Source: Copromyces sp. CBS 386.78 (Eukaryota > Ascomycota > Sordariomycetes > Sordariales > Sordariaceae). Taken from it: a DNA stretch of 64,000 nt. Below the pieces are notes generated by a model. The model had not been told where the DNA came from, ran no database searches, and saw nothing but the letters and a program-made list of their open reading frames with translations. Positions within the stretch are counted from its first letter, which is position 1. The number at the start of each line of letters is the position of its first letter. This document shows, piece after piece, positions 12,630 through 26,782 of the stretch. The DNA is taken from the NCBI GenBank assembly GCA_030685235.1, contig MU839101.1:310001-374000 (forward strand), written 5' to 3'. A program made the position numbers and the translations under genes.

Positions 12630-15600
12630 AATAGTAATAAGGACGAAATAAATTTTAAATTCCTAATTAAATTAGTTAATACGAATTCGAAGAGTTTTCG
12701 GCCGAAACTTCTTATAGGCGTTAAAGCTATCCCCGCTTCCCTTAAGATATTAATTTAAGAGCCAAAAATTGAATAATAAGTAACTAATTACTTCTTTTAA
12801 TAAAAAAGTCTTTTATTTAATTTAATAGAGACTTTAATTCCAGATATATACGGATTTTAGGTTCTTCGTCCAATTTACGACTTACCGATACTTTTCGACG
12901 AATATATTAGCCCTTTTCCCCTCTTTAATTAAATTATAATCGATATAGAATACGAAGACGAATTATTTCGAAATATTAGTTTAATAAAACGATAAATTAA
13001 AAATTAGAGAATTAGCAATCTAAATTATATAGTAAATTAGAAACTACGAATTAGTAATAGATAATAAATCCCCCCTTTACTATTTCTACTTATATTCAGT
13101 ATAAATATTTGTAATTTATATACCGAATTCCTCTTTAAAGTAGTCGTAACCTTTTTAAAGTATATTATATTAATATTTTAAATAATTTTAGCTAACTTTT
13201 TATAAATAATTAACTTTTTATTAGAAGTAAATACGGTTAGAAGGGCGGTGTTTACTACCTATTACGATAGTAAATATTGCTATTTAAGCGAAATTATAAC
13301 TAAACCTCCGAATTAATATAGTACCTAATACTTTAATTACTTTAATTGAAATATAAATATTTTAATTTAAATAATATAAAGGTATTTAAAGGATAAAAAG
13401 TATTTTGATAAAGGATACCAAATTTGCCCGTCTCCGAATAATTATAATAACCTAAAATATAACCCTATATAACTATTAATATATCTCCCCTTCTACTATA
13501 ATACTTTAATTTAAAAACCCTTATTTTATAATTAATTATTATTAAATATTATATTTAATACCTCTTCCTTTCCTTCCGTTCCGAAGATTTCTCTTTCCCC
13601 TAGTACTTAGAAGCCTATTATACTAGGAATTTTTAATTCTACCGTTCTCTTTATTAAAAGTAATACTATAGCTTACATTTGCAATATTAGCCTTAAGAAG
13701 AAATTTAATAGTAAAAAAATCACTAAATATCTCGAATTCTTCGAAGAAAAGGTCGGATACGCTAATTTTAATAATAATAAATTTAAAATTATTACTTAGA
13801 TCGGTTAATATAAAAAATAGCTTAAAAATATTATTAAGGGTATTTTCCGCTAATTTAAAATTAATACTAATATTATTTAAAAGAATTTTACTTTGGTTTT
13901 TAAGACCGCTTATAGAATTAAGGATTTTAAATAAATTAATAATATATTTATTACTCTAAAGAAATTCTATATTAAATATATCCCCTATAATAAAATTGAA
14001 ATCGCTAACGCTATCTTCAATTATTCTACCCTTCTCGCCCGTTAATCTTCTATTAATTGCAATAGTATTAAAGATTTAGCCGTTAAAAACTTCTATAAAA
14101 AGCTATATATTAATATTAAATATATAATTATTATTTTTATATATAAATTTAAGGAGGAAATCTATTAAATAAATTAAATTATTTTCGCTAATAAATTTAA
14201 CGACCTTATTATTAAATAGTTTAATAAAATTAATACCTTTAAATCTTCGGCCTTCTCCGATTCTAGTAAAAAGGAAATTATTACTAAAACGCGTAAATCC
14301 TTTAAGAAAATTATTAAATTTAATAATAATATTTTTTCCGAAGATAATAGTACCCTAATTATTAAAAAAATTATTTAAATTATTATAAAGGAGCCTATTA
14401 AGAAGTAATCTACTATTAATAGGGCTATAGATAAATTTGTTAATATCCTTAGGAAATTAGTAATTTAAATTACCTAGAATATTTGCCCTCCTTCCTAAAT
14501 ATCCCTTCCTACCTTTTAATAGCTTACTATTTATTACCCCTTTTAAATTTAATACTTTCCTATTTAGACTAATACTATTTAGATTAATATTATACTTATT
14601 AATAATTTTAGTCGAAGTAGAATTTAATACCCGTTATCCGGTAATTACTAATCTTTTAACGAATATTAAAAAGTTTATTATTAATATAGAAGAGATTATT
14701 TTATATATAAATACGCTAAAAAAAATATAGATTTTATATACGGATATTATTTTTTTTAAAAGGTTTAAATTTTTAGGGGTATATTATTTATTATTTTCCT
14801 TAACCCTAATTACAATTATGAAAATTGTGTAAATTAAGAGCTATATTACGCTGCGTAAAAATAAGGGAAGGTTGGAGAGTTATTAAAGTTTTTAATTATT
14901 TTAGAGCCGAATTATCCTACTTATTTTAATTTTAAAACTTAGGAATTTAAATAGTATAAGGGTAGAGATCTTAATAAGCCTAATTATATTCCGAAGTTTA
15001 ATATCTTCTATTAAAGTACTAGAAGAAAGTAGGAAGAAATATAGAAATTAAAGGGGAAGAAAATATTAATTTTAATTAATATTATTTAAATTAAGAAATA
15101 TAATTACTTTTATAGTTAAATATTAGAAGTTCGAAAATAAGTCGCTTCTATATATATTATCCTAATTAAAAATAAGGAATTCCCTAGTAAATTTCCGAAA
15201 GTTATAAAATTAATTAATTCGGGAAATAAGGTTAAAATTAGTATAATACCTTTAATTTCTATAATAATTATTACTTTTAAAAAGACTAAGAAAGTTCGGG
15301 TTTCTAAAGGTAATTCTTTTAATAATACTCCTATATTCTTATTTATCCCTCTTATTTTAACCGTTAATATAATTAAAAAAGGAATTAAATATAACGTTAA
15401 TACTATAGAGGAAAAATAACCCGCTTCTAAATCTATTATTAAAAAGGCTAAAAAAGTATTTTTCTCTAACTAGCTTAAAGATCCTAAAGTCTATAACAAT
15501 ATTACGGATTTAAAGGAGCTTTACCTTATAGTTATAAAATTTATAAATATTAAAGTTTCGGTTACTATTAAAAATATTATAAAATATAGCCCCGTTAATA

Positions 15601-17100
15601 CTATAGCTATTTACTACTAAGTAGATCTATTTACCAATACTATTTATAATAATAATTACGACTTACCTAAACCTAAATTTGAATATAACAGTAGTACTAC
15701 TTGTAATAATACCTTAGAAGTTAATAAATTCGTCCTTATTATATTTAAAGGACTTATTATACTTAAAGGATTTATTTAGGTTAATATTATAAATATTAAG
15801 TAGAAATTTATTCGTAACTATATTTTAACTAATTTTATTAAATTAATAAAAGAGAACGTTTAAACTATCTACGGTTAGGTCGATTAACTAATATTCGTTA
15901 ACGTTCCTTTAGAATAATAGAAAATTAATAAGTTTAAAATTAAACTAATTAGGAGGGTATTATTCCGTAACGTTTCTATTAACGTCGTTAAATATATTAA
16001 AATATTTATTTTAACTTTAGGGAATAGGGTTACCTAACTTTTTACGCTACCTACACTAATAATTTCTATTAAAATAAAAGGAGGGGAAAAGATCGCCGCC
16101 GTACTTAATATAAAAATTAAATACAATATTATTTATAAAGGATTAGTAAATTATTTCGGTCTAACGAATATTAATATTAAAATTATTAATATTAATAGTA
16201 ATAATAATTAAAAAGGATTTTTTAATAAAATTTGTAAAAAGATTTACTTATTCGATAAAGGTAAAGAAGTCTATTTCTTTATTATTAAGAACCGTTTGCC
16301 TAATTGTAAAATTATTTTAGGTTTGCCCTTTTTTTAGGACGCTAATATTTATATAAAGTATAATAAAAATAAGAAGAATTATACCTCTATTACTATTAAT
16401 AGGATAATAATCCGCATTACTTTAACCATTACCCCCGAAGTATATAAAGGCGGTAAAGATTTCGAAGCCCGGAAATTAGCCGGAGCCAATTAATAGGTTT
16501 AATTCCCGAACGGTACTTACGGCCTCTATATAATTTGGTAGAAATAATGTTATAAATATTAATTCTCTAATAAAAATAGAATTATTAAATTAGATAGAAT
16601 TTAAAGAGGATAATAAAAAGATCGTTATATTTATAAATAAAATAATAGAAGATTTAGTGGAAATATTATTTAAAGAGAAGGAAAAGTATAAAGTATTATA
16701 AAAGGTTTAAGGGATTATTAGAGAAGGAAATGTTCGTTTTAAGGTTAATTCGGGTTTAGAGAATATTATTCGGTTATATTTAGTATAAAGTAGAAGAAAA
16801 GATTTTAAGATTAATATTAAAGAAGATTCGGAGGAATTAAAAATAATAATTATTCCTTAATAAGTAAAGAAGAAGATTAAAAAGGCATTAGTAAGGGAAT
16901 TTAAAAAAGTTATAAGGAAATCCGTAAAGAAAGCGAAGCAAATATTAATAATTCTTCGTATATAGATTAATATTATATATAAGAAGGTCGGCTAAAAAGC
17001 TAACCTAATCGATAATATAGGCTTTAATAAATTAAAGCCGGTAGGAAACCCTAATTAGAAGGTAAATAAATAAATTTAAATATAAGAGCGGATCGCTAAT
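12630..17100 (+). pseudogene. Element F leader and gag/protease relic
   Basis: From about 13.6 kb the plus strand carries a long RIP-broken coding relic (for example YLEFFEEKVGYANF near 13.73 kb), placed as gag upstream of pol. I did not find a clear zinc knuckle or protease DTG box. The first 0.9 kb after the LTR looks non-coding. Gag is inferred from position. Confidence 0.55.
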
Positions 17101-20100
17101 ATTCTAGAGAATTTTAGTACAGAGTAGGACGATTACGTTATTCCCCGGTTTACGGAATTAATTAGAAGGTCGAAATTAATTGAAGAATATTTTTAAACTA
17201 TAATTAAAATAGTTTAAAGTATTTTAAACAAAGGCGAAATTAAATTATTTATTTATATCCTTTATAATAGGGAATATATTCTTACTTAGGACTTTATAGA
17301 ATATAGAAAATTCGATTCTAATATAGCTCTTTTATAATAAATCTATATTATCCTATACTTAGTTTAATAAATTAAAACTATCCCTATCCTTAAGGTTTTC
17401 TATAATTAAATTTATAATTTATTTAAGGAAAGGATAAAAAAGGGAATCCTCGAAGAAAGCTACGCTACCTACCGAAATAATTAGTTTTTCATTATTAAAA
17501 AGGATAGAAGTATACGCTTAATTAATAACATTTAAAAAATTAACTAAGTTATTTTAAGAAATATAAATCTACCCCCGGGTTACAAAAAGTTTAGCAAAGG
17601 CTTTAAAAGTTATAAAATAATCTTGCTATTCAATTTCTTCTCTAACTATAATTAAATCCCTTTCGAAGAGACTAATAAAGATATTACTACCTTCTCTATA
17701 CTCTTTAACTACTTTAAGATAACGACTTTACTTTAAAGAAGTACTAATTCTATCGTATAATTTATAAAGGCAATAACTAGAATGTTCTACGACCTAATTC
17801 CCAATATTTACTAACCTTACTTTAATAATATTTATATTAAAAGCCCCTAAATAAATTACAATAGGGAGGAGATTAATACAAAAGGAATTAGGAAATATAT
17901 TTTAAAATATTTAATTAATATCGATAAAGTCTTATTCAATATAGAATTAACTAGAAGAATTATTATAGTTACTAAATCCAATTAATACTAAAACGAAATT
18001 ATATTCGTAAAATACTTTTATAATCCCGATAAGAGATCCTTAAATAAAAATAAGGTTATAAAAATTAATAAATAAACTTACTACGAATACCGACCGGATA
18101 AGAAGGGTAAAGAAATTAAGTAGGTTAAAACTTTTATTAGAATTATCGGATATTATAGGATTTAAATTAAGAACTTCGGTATTATTAAATCCCCCTTTAT
18201 ACGTTAATAAAAAAGGGAATTAAATAGATTTAGACCGAAAATAAATAATTCGTAATAGAATACCTTTAATATTTTATAACTATTACCCCAATTCTAATAA
18301 CCTTCGTTTACGACGACCTAAAGTATAATATAATCTACTTTATAATTAACGCTTCGATTAAAAGATAGGGAATAATATTAAAATAAATCGGCCCCGATAA
18401 TAAAAAATATCTTTATAAATTCGAAAGCGGGATTTAATCGGAAGTTAAAAAGCAATATAATATTATTAAGAAGGAGCTTCGAAATTTCTTCTATATTTTT
18501 AAATATTTAAGAAAATATTTATTCGGCATTCGTTTTATTATTAAAATAAATATTATAATCCTTATATATTAATTTAATAGTATTGCTAGTAACGTCCCCA
18601 ATACCCTATTAATAAAATAAATTACTTAAATTAAAATTTTCAACTTCGAAATTAAATATATTTTTAAAAATAAAAATATAGTTGCCAATAGTCTATCTTA
18701 TAAATTTCTAGGGCCTTTTAATCTCTATAAGAAAGAGTACGAAGTAAATATTAACGATTTTATAAATACGTAAATCTATTCTATCTTCGTTACTTATATT
18801 AATATTCTAGAGCCTATTTTTAAAGGAAATTAATTAAACCTTTCCTACAAAATCTCTACCTATTTAATAATATATAAAGTTCCTAACCGTTTAAAGGGAT
18901 TTATTCTTAAACGCTCATTCCGTAATAATACTATAAAATACTTTATTTACAAAAGAACTTTCTAATTATAACCAATAAATCTTTCGTAATTTCTATAAAG
19001 GCTAATTAACAGCCCTACAAAGTATAAGTAAATTATATTTCGCTATTATAATAAAGTAAGTTACTAAGGAAAGGAAAGGATATACTATTATATTACTAAA
19101 TATTATTATTAGAAGGGTATATATACTAACGTAGAAGAATTAATCCGCTCCTACCTAGCTTACTAGAAATATAATCTTAAAAAGTTCGAAGATAAATACT
19201 AATAGATATTTCCTAATATTTAATTTATAGGAAAGTAAACTTTTAATATTTAATTTATACCCAGTATAAATAAAAAGAAAATACCCTTATTAAAAATTAA
19301 AAATAATTTTACTAGCTATGTAGAAGTTGCTATTCTATTTAATATTAAAATAAAGAACGTTTAGAGGTTTTTTAAATTAATCTTTTTCCGCTAGGGATTT
19401 CCTATTTCTATTCTAATAAATAGTAACTTAAAGTTTATAAAAATATTTAAAGAAATAATTAACTTATTAAAGATCCTAAAATACGTTATTACCCCCTATA
19501 ATTCGAAGATAAATAAATTAAATAAATAAAAATATTCGACTATCGCCGCCTCCCTAAGTAAAATTACTAATAGGAATAATACTAATTAAAGGACGTACTT
19601 ACTTTATATTCTCTTTGCCAACCGTATAATAATAAAAGGCAATTATAAATATATTCCCTTTTAATTTATTTATAATTATAACCCAATTACCCTTATTAAA
19701 TTTAATTTACCCTCTTAAAGAGTAATAAATTAAGAAAACGATAATAAACGTATAATAAAAGAGGAGCTAATCTCTACTATAGCCGTTATACATATAAATA
19801 TTAAATATTATTTTATTTAAACAATTAAGAAAGTTGTGGTAGTAAGAAAGAAGGTTACTAACTACTATAATAAATATAATTAACGAAGGATAAAATTTCT
19901 AAATAGTTAAATTGAAGAGGGAGATTTAATACTAATTTATAATAATATCCGGCGTATTAATATAAACTCTAGTAAGAAGTTAACTTACCGGTAGAGAGGT
20001 CTATACTATATTTGCCGAATTTCGGGTAACGTTTATTATATTAGAATCTTCGATAGCGTAGAAATTAATAAGCCGGTTAATTTTTAAAGGATTAAAAAAT

Positions 20101-20560
20101 TTATTATAAAGGATAGTATAATATTAATAACAAACGAACCCGAAGCTTTATTAAATTAGATTAATTTTAAAGGAGGATAAGGAGATTTTAAATAACTTAA
20201 TAATAAAATAATATTAGAGGAAATAAGATAGCGAAATTTAAATACCGGCCTAAACGAAAAAATAATAATATTCGAATTATAATAAATAATAAAATTTCAT
20301 ACTAAAATATAAAAAGTAAAAGCGGCAAAATAAAATTAATACTTAGAAATCCCCTTACTAAATATTAAATTACCGGGTAATTAAAAAAAAGTAGACCCTG
20401 AAGAAAAGGAGGAAGAACTTTAATAAAGGAACGGATTCTAAATATAATATTTAATAGAACCTTATAAAATGCTATAAACAATAAGGAGATCCGTACCCTA
20501 ATTAAAATTTTCGATCCAATATTTTTCTATTCTTTTTTCTTTTTTCTTTTTATTTTTTTG
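17100..20560 (+). pseudogene. Element F pol relic (gypsy reverse transcriptase, RNase H, integrase)
   Basis: Plus-strand reverse transcriptase: ESYATYRN then FFIIKKDGSIRLINNIQKIN at about 17.45-17.54 kb, NTNLPPGYKKFSKGF, and PYFNNIYIKSPK at about 17.82 kb (mutated F-x-D-D box), then LKYLINIDKVLFNIELTRR and the RNase H region. Integrase is readable near 19.1-19.6 kb: TNVEELIRSYLAY, NNFTSYVEVAILFNIK and ITPYNSKINKLN, matching the D and E regions of the DDE core. The series is typical of a widespread ascomycete gypsy lineage. Numerous TAG/TAA codons stand at Gln/Trp positions. Confidence 0.85.
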
Positions 20561-23500
20561 CCTTTTCCCTCCCCAATTTCCTCCCTATCCCTACGTATTA
20601 AAAATATATCTTTTTATCTCTTCCCCCTACTATTTTAATCCGAATTTATATCTTTTTATCTATTTATTTTATTTTTTTCGTTTAAAAATTCGAATAAAAG
20701 GAAATCCCCGCTAATTTTATAATATAAATAATTCCGACCTATTTTCTAACCCTAATATATTAAAGGCCCTTAGGGAATTATAAACCTAGGTAAGAGTAGG
20801 TTTAGAATATACAATTAAAAAATTAGCATATTATTCAAATATAATTATTATTCTTAATTTAAAGAGCAATTTGTTTTATAAGATTTTAAAAGGGAGGAGA
20901 TTTATTTAAACTACCCTTCTAAAGGAAGATTCTTCCTAAAGGAGACCTATTTTTTCGTTAGCCATCTTTACCGCCTAGAAACCGCCTCTAAAACCACTTT
21001 ATTCGTACTACTAATACTTTAGCTTAATAAATACTTCTTTATATTCTTTAATTAAATATAATATAAACTTCGCTATTTACAAAAGTAATTTAAACTATTA
21101 GAGCTAAAGATTACTACTAAGGGCTACCCAAAACTATTGGAAAGGCTATTTAATTTTTAAGTTTGGGAAGACTATTTAAATATTAAAAAATCTTACTTTC
21201 TTAATTAAATAATTTATTACCAACTACCCTATTAGGAAGTTTTAAACTAAGGGAAGAAAAATACCCAATCTCTTACTACTTCTCCTAAAGAAAATAACGC
21301 TTTTAGGCTATCTAGAATTATTATTAATTATTAGGATAGTATAATAGAATATTAGCGCCTAGCGAAAGAAACGACGCAATTTACTTCCTTAGCTTTTTAT
21401 ACTATTTAAAACTATTAGATCTAGGGCCGTTTAATTAAATATAAATTACTAGGGACCGACTTCTAATCTTTGCCTCTCCCGAAAAAAGAGACGACAAGAC
21501 TACGCAAGATCGCTCTCGACCACTCCGTTGCCGACGATCTATATACGTAGAACTAAGCATTAGACCAATAAAACACTTCCCGGCGCTTTAACATAACTCC
21601 GGCTAAATATTTAAGAGGAAATTTCCACCCTTAAAGCGTAGCACCCGCAAAGGATAGCAGTTTTATTCCCGCTCTTTAAATACGTTTGTATTTTATTACC
21701 CTCTATTTTTATTATTTTTATTTCTATTTATTCTTTTTTCTATACTTTTTTCTAATACTAAAGTTTTTATTTTTATGCGAAAGCGGTATTCTAGGCTTTA
21801 GCCGCTTTCGAAGGGAAGATATACTACGAGATAAAGAGTATTATTATTATATAGAAATCCGTACTAAAGGAAGTATATTGAGGAATATACTATATAATAT
21901 TATTTTTTTCTACCAAATTACTACTACCTTTTCTTACCCCCCCCCCCCGAAAAATACTGATAGAATTACCCTGCCCCGAAATTTTTTCGCAAAATCTCCT
22001 CCTCTTTAAAGACGACCGACGACCCCTATCCTAAATTCGGAATTACTAGCCAAAAATATATTAAATATTATAAAAAGAACGAAAATACTTCCGAATTAAT
22101 TAATTATCCTTATTTTCGTTAGAAATAACCTCTTTTTTAATTAATATAAATAAACGAAATAGTTTCGTACTCCCAAATTTATTATTAATTTTAGTACTTC
22201 TAATATTTAAACCCTTCCCCTTTAACCCTAAAATTTCCGCTTTATATTAAATATATTTAAATTATTATACGGGATTTTAAAGAATAGGATTAAAATAATA
22301 AAATTATTAAAAAGGAATAAAACCTTCAATCGATATTAAAGAACCTCCGCTCTTATTCTTAAATAAGAAATTATATTCTCTATTATAAAAATCCCTATAA
22401 TATTAGTTAAAAGTTTTAAAAGTTTTAAAGAATTCTTAGGAAACAATATAATCGATAGCCTTTTTAATATACTAATAATAATTAATATAAATCCCCCCTT
22501 TAACATTCCGACCTATAGAGATATACCTAATAAAAGGAGCTTATATAAGAGGAGTCTCCTATTACTATCTATTAATATAGACTAACGTAAAGGTCTTTTA
22601 AAAATAGGTAACGTAATAAATATAAGTAATTTAGTTCTTAAAAAAAAAAAATTTAATAAAGGAAATAGAGATTAGTACCCGATTTAATCACTTATTTTTA
22701 TTTAAACGCTTAAATTATTAACGCTAGGAGACGTTCCTTTTTAAAATTTAATAAAGAATTATAGTACTTTTAAGGCTAGCCCCCTTTCTTTTCGATAAAA
22801 ATCGGGTTATAAGATTTTTTATCGAAGATACTTTCTACTACCTTTAAAATAATTTTTTAATATTTAATAAATATATTAAAATTCCTAATAAATTGCGAAA
22901 AGAGAATAATATCTTTAAATAGCTTCTATTACAAATAAAATAAATTTATAATTTATAGTACGTAAAGGGTATAAATCTTTATATATTTCGCGAAAATAAA
23001 GTAGGTCGCAATATACGGAATACTTTGAAAGTTATTTATAAGGATAAATAAGTAATAGTTAAAATTAATATAAATTTTAAAGAAGATCTGCTATTTACTA
23101 TCGGGATATTTATTTATATAGTAAACCTAATTTATTATTTTTAAAAGAAATTAGGGAATAGGAATTGAATTTTTAAATACAATTAAACAATTATAAATAT
23201 TTATCTATAACTCTTTAATATTTTAACGAAGCTATAGAATTATATTAAAAGTAAAAAGAGGCGGGAAATTAGCGCGAATTGCAGCCCAAATAAAATTAAT
23301 TATAGAAAGTAAAAAAAAAGTCAAAGATAAGGATATAATACTAATATAAGAAAAAATTTAAATAAAACGATAATAATAATATAAATTATAAAAAAAATTA
23401 AAAAAGAAGTAGGAATTGAAGATCTTTTATACCCAATTAGCGTATACTAATTAAAAGGAAATTAAAAATCGGCTCAATTACGTACCTAAGGATTTTAATA

Positions 23501-26214
23501 ACCGGTTAAAGTAATAAAGGAAGAAAAAGTATTAAAATAGAAGGAGCGGTTTACAGTTTATATTATTATTATAATTAAAAAAGAGGCCTAAACCCCCGAA
23601 TAAAGGAAGAAAAAGAGAAGGAACTCCCCCTACAAAATATTATTTATAATTATTACCTAGTAAAAGGGTACTACTAAATAAGTAGCTAAGTATAAGATTC
23701 CCCCATTTTAATTACCTAATTTCCCCCTAATTATAAAAGGGATAATAAAGCAGAAAGAAAAAATATTAGACGAAAGATTATTACCTTATACCTTCCCTAA
23801 AAAAGTTTAGTAATCTAAAATATAAATAAATATTAATTTAAATTAACAAATAAAACTAAAAATATTCTTATACTAATTTTATACTAAAAAGTACTTCGAT
23901 AAATAATTCTAAGTTTAAAATTCTATTTAAATACCTTCCTTTTTTAAACCCCCTTAGGAAAAATTTTTCTTTATCCCCTTTATTTTATTTAAGGACGAAA
24001 TATAATATATAATAATTATTTAAAAAGGAAAACGCTTATACGGGAAATTGTAACCCCCTAAAAAAAAGAAGAAATTAAATTTTAAAGCCTATTAACTATC
24101 TATAAAAGAACGGCCTTCCCTCACCAAATTTCTTCTTTTAAATCTCCACCTTTAATAACCTACTTACACTAAATCCCTAAATATTTTTCTACCCCTCCTA
24201 ACTCAATTATTAAAGATTTTTTTTCATTAGTAAACCTATTACAATACCTTCCTTACCCGTCGTTTCTTCGCTTACTACCCTTATCCTAAAAAGTCCTCTA
24301 CTCCCGTCCACCTTATATTTAAATCTTCTTAAAAATATTTATTATATTATTTACGAAGCCTTTATATATTAGAATTAAAAGACTTAGAATTAGCTAGCCT
24401 AAGAGCTTAAATTCGGAGAAGTTTACCCCCCTTACGTAGAAAATTAACTACTTAAAGAATATTATTTAAATATCGATTAGAAATTGGTCTATTTTTTTAA
24501 AAATAGTGAAATTAATACGAAAAATTCTCTTATCTTTAATATTATTATATTACTATAACATAAAATATCCTACTAGCGTACAATTAGTAAAAATCTGTCC
24601 GAAGCCCCTTATAATTATAGTATAAAGGAAGATACCCCTTCAATAAATTAGGAATCTACTATAATAGGACTCGTTAACCTATAGTATATATATAATATAA
24701 AGAATTAAATTAAAGGTATATTAATTATCGCGGCCTTATTCTAATTTTTAAAGAATTTTAGGAATATAATTTATATTCCGCTAAAAGTATAGCCAATTAC
24801 TATTAGAAATTAACTACCAACCTCCTCTATATAATTATATTAGAATTTCCGAAGGATAAAGTAATAATATATCCCTATTATCTACAAATTTTATTTTAGC
24901 TTAGTAATTTTCGATTAAAGAGAATTCAAATAGTATTATTATAATAGTATTTATAATAAAGGCCGAAAAGAAATTATAAAGAGTACCTACTTCCAGTATA
25001 CGGTAAATAATTATATATATATAAATAAAATAGGAAATCGCCTATTAGAAATCCTAAAGTAAATATAATAAATTAACGAATCCTTTCTATTATAGCATTA
25101 TTAATAGACTTATAGTCTTTAAATATTTAAAACTACTTATATTTTTTTTATCAAAATTAGTCGAAAGGGTATAAAAATTAATTATTCTATACGCCCTAAT
25201 AAATATCCTCGTTTCTAGGAGGAAGGTAATTATTAAAAAATATATAATTAAATTAAAGATAAAGAATAGGTCGAAAAAATAATAGTCCGATAATAAATAA
25301 AAACTATTTGTAATATTTTACAAATTAAATAATAAAAAGGAAATTATATAATATTAAATATAAAATAATAATTTTATTACTATATTCAAAACTACTACTT
25401 CTTTAAACTTAAAGACGAGCCGAAATATTAAAGTAAGCCGAAATACTTTAATAATTATATAATAATAATTAGTAGGATAATTCGCTTTAAAAAAATAAAA
25501 AATTTAAAAGTTTTTTATAATTTCCCCAACTAGACCGAACTATAGTAGAGGCCCGTATAACGATAATTAATTAAGAGAAGGCTAATTTATAATTTATAAG
25601 AAATTTTTACCTAAAATTTATTAAATATATAGATCTCCTTACTATATTAAAATATATTTTAACCTATTTAATTCCTAAATACAATTAATCCCCATATTAC
25701 CCTTTAAATAAAAAAGGATAGAGAAAACTACGAGAAGGTATTAAAAAAAAATATTTAATTTACTATAGTTGAGAAGATATTTACTAATTATTTCATATTC
25801 CTAATAAAAATAAAGGCGGATAGAAATTTCTACGTAATAAATTAAATTAAAAAGGAAAAATATAAATTAGAGTATAAATATTTTCCTTCTTTTAATATTA
25901 AATAGCGCTTAAATATCTTCGCGTCCGAATAATTTAGTTTTAAAGTTCTAAAAACAATTATATATTAGTATTTAGGCGAAATTGAAATAATCTAAATTTA
26001 AGAATATATAACGGCGAGGATCCGAAAATATAAAGTACGGCTAAAAGAGAAAAAAAGATTAGCCGAATAGAAGTGTAAGAAAGGAGATCGGTAAAAACGA
26101 AGGGAAGTTAATATTAGATCCGCTATTTTTATAATAAATTTATAGCGTTTATCCTATTCTTTTTTCTTTTAATAAATTTATAAGGAGGACTTATTACAAA
26201 TTTAAAAGGAAGTT
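20560..26214 (+). other. Unassigned 5.6-kb 3' segment of element F with RIP-broken coding relics
   Basis: Lies between the end of F's pol and its 3' LTR. At 20.56-21.45 kb I see only AT-rich DNA with pyrimidine and purine runs (a GGGAGGAG purine run near 20.89 kb). An island at about 21.46-22.04 kb is richer in CpG and CpA than its surroundings and contains a run of 13 or so C near 21.94 kb. From about 22.97 to 26.15 kb the plus strand reads as a long coding relic with only RIP-type stops, such as ELKFGEVYPPYVEN (24.4 kb), ISKNLSEAPYNYSIKEDTP (24.6 kb) and ARIRKYKVRLKEKKRLAE (26.03 kb). I do not recognise the family. It could be an extra ORF of F, or a further nested element whose ends I could not find. 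Confidence 0.5.
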
Positions 26215-26778
26215 TAATTTAGGAAATTTTTTTACGTTTTTTCTTTAACTAAAGACTACGGGGTTATTAAAGGAGTAAAGTAGTTTATTATAAATAGGAA
26301 TAAATTAATTACTCAATTAAATACTATTAATTATAAATTTAAACTTTAAAAATAAAAGGAGAAGGAATTTCCTTCGAAATTTAGGAAGAGAGAGAAGTAA
26401 TTTAAATTAGATAATACTCTTTTTTAGAAGAATATATTCGAATTTTAATCCTAGATTCGTTTTCCCGTACTAAGTTCATTCTTCCTTTACTTCGTAATCC
26501 CCTCTTAAGAAGATTAACGTCTAAATTTACTCCTTCAACTTCTCTTGAAGATCTGTTAAAATATAATACTTTAGTATTAGCTCTAATCTCCTCTAAGTAG
26601 TCGATAGTTGGTATGTAAGGATCTCCTCGTTTTTATTTTACGGATAGGATCCATTTTACGGCAGATCTATTCTCCTCTTTAAGGTATTAATTCTTATAAT
26701 CTTCATATTAGTTAAATTAGTTTTTCTATGGTAGGGAGTTGGTCTCTCTTCTTGTGTAGTGTTTTCCACTCCAGATCA
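26215..26778 (+). repeat. Element F 3' LTR (564 bp)
   Basis: Same length as the 5' LTR. Here the left part is heavily converted and the last 150 bases are nearly intact (TTGTGTAGTGTTTTCCACTC), the mirror image of the 5' copy. An AAAAGGAAG purine run just upstream may be the polypurine tract. Confidence 0.9.
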
Positions 26779-26782
26779 ATAT

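Larger units (their letters stand above)
12066..26778 (+). mobile_element. Element F: large RIP-mutated Ty3/gypsy retrotransposon (14.7 kb)
   Basis: Plus-strand element with two 564-bp LTRs (12066-12629 and 26215-26778). The ends are TAATTTAGGG (from TGATTTAGGG) and AGATCA, and the apparent TSD is 4-bp ATAT (12062-12065 and 26779-26782). It sits in the pol gene of E just upstream of the reverse transcriptase; joining the two flanks on one TSD copy restores a continuous minus-strand pol reading frame, which proves the boundaries. The internal region is 13.6 kb, far longer than a usual gag-pol, because of an unassigned 3' segment. Confidence 0.88.

Noticed and set aside
21686..22009. 107-codon Phe/Tyr-rich open frame
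   Set aside because: Composition-driven frame in AT-rich, homopolymer-containing DNA without a domain. Kept only as part of the unassigned F segment.
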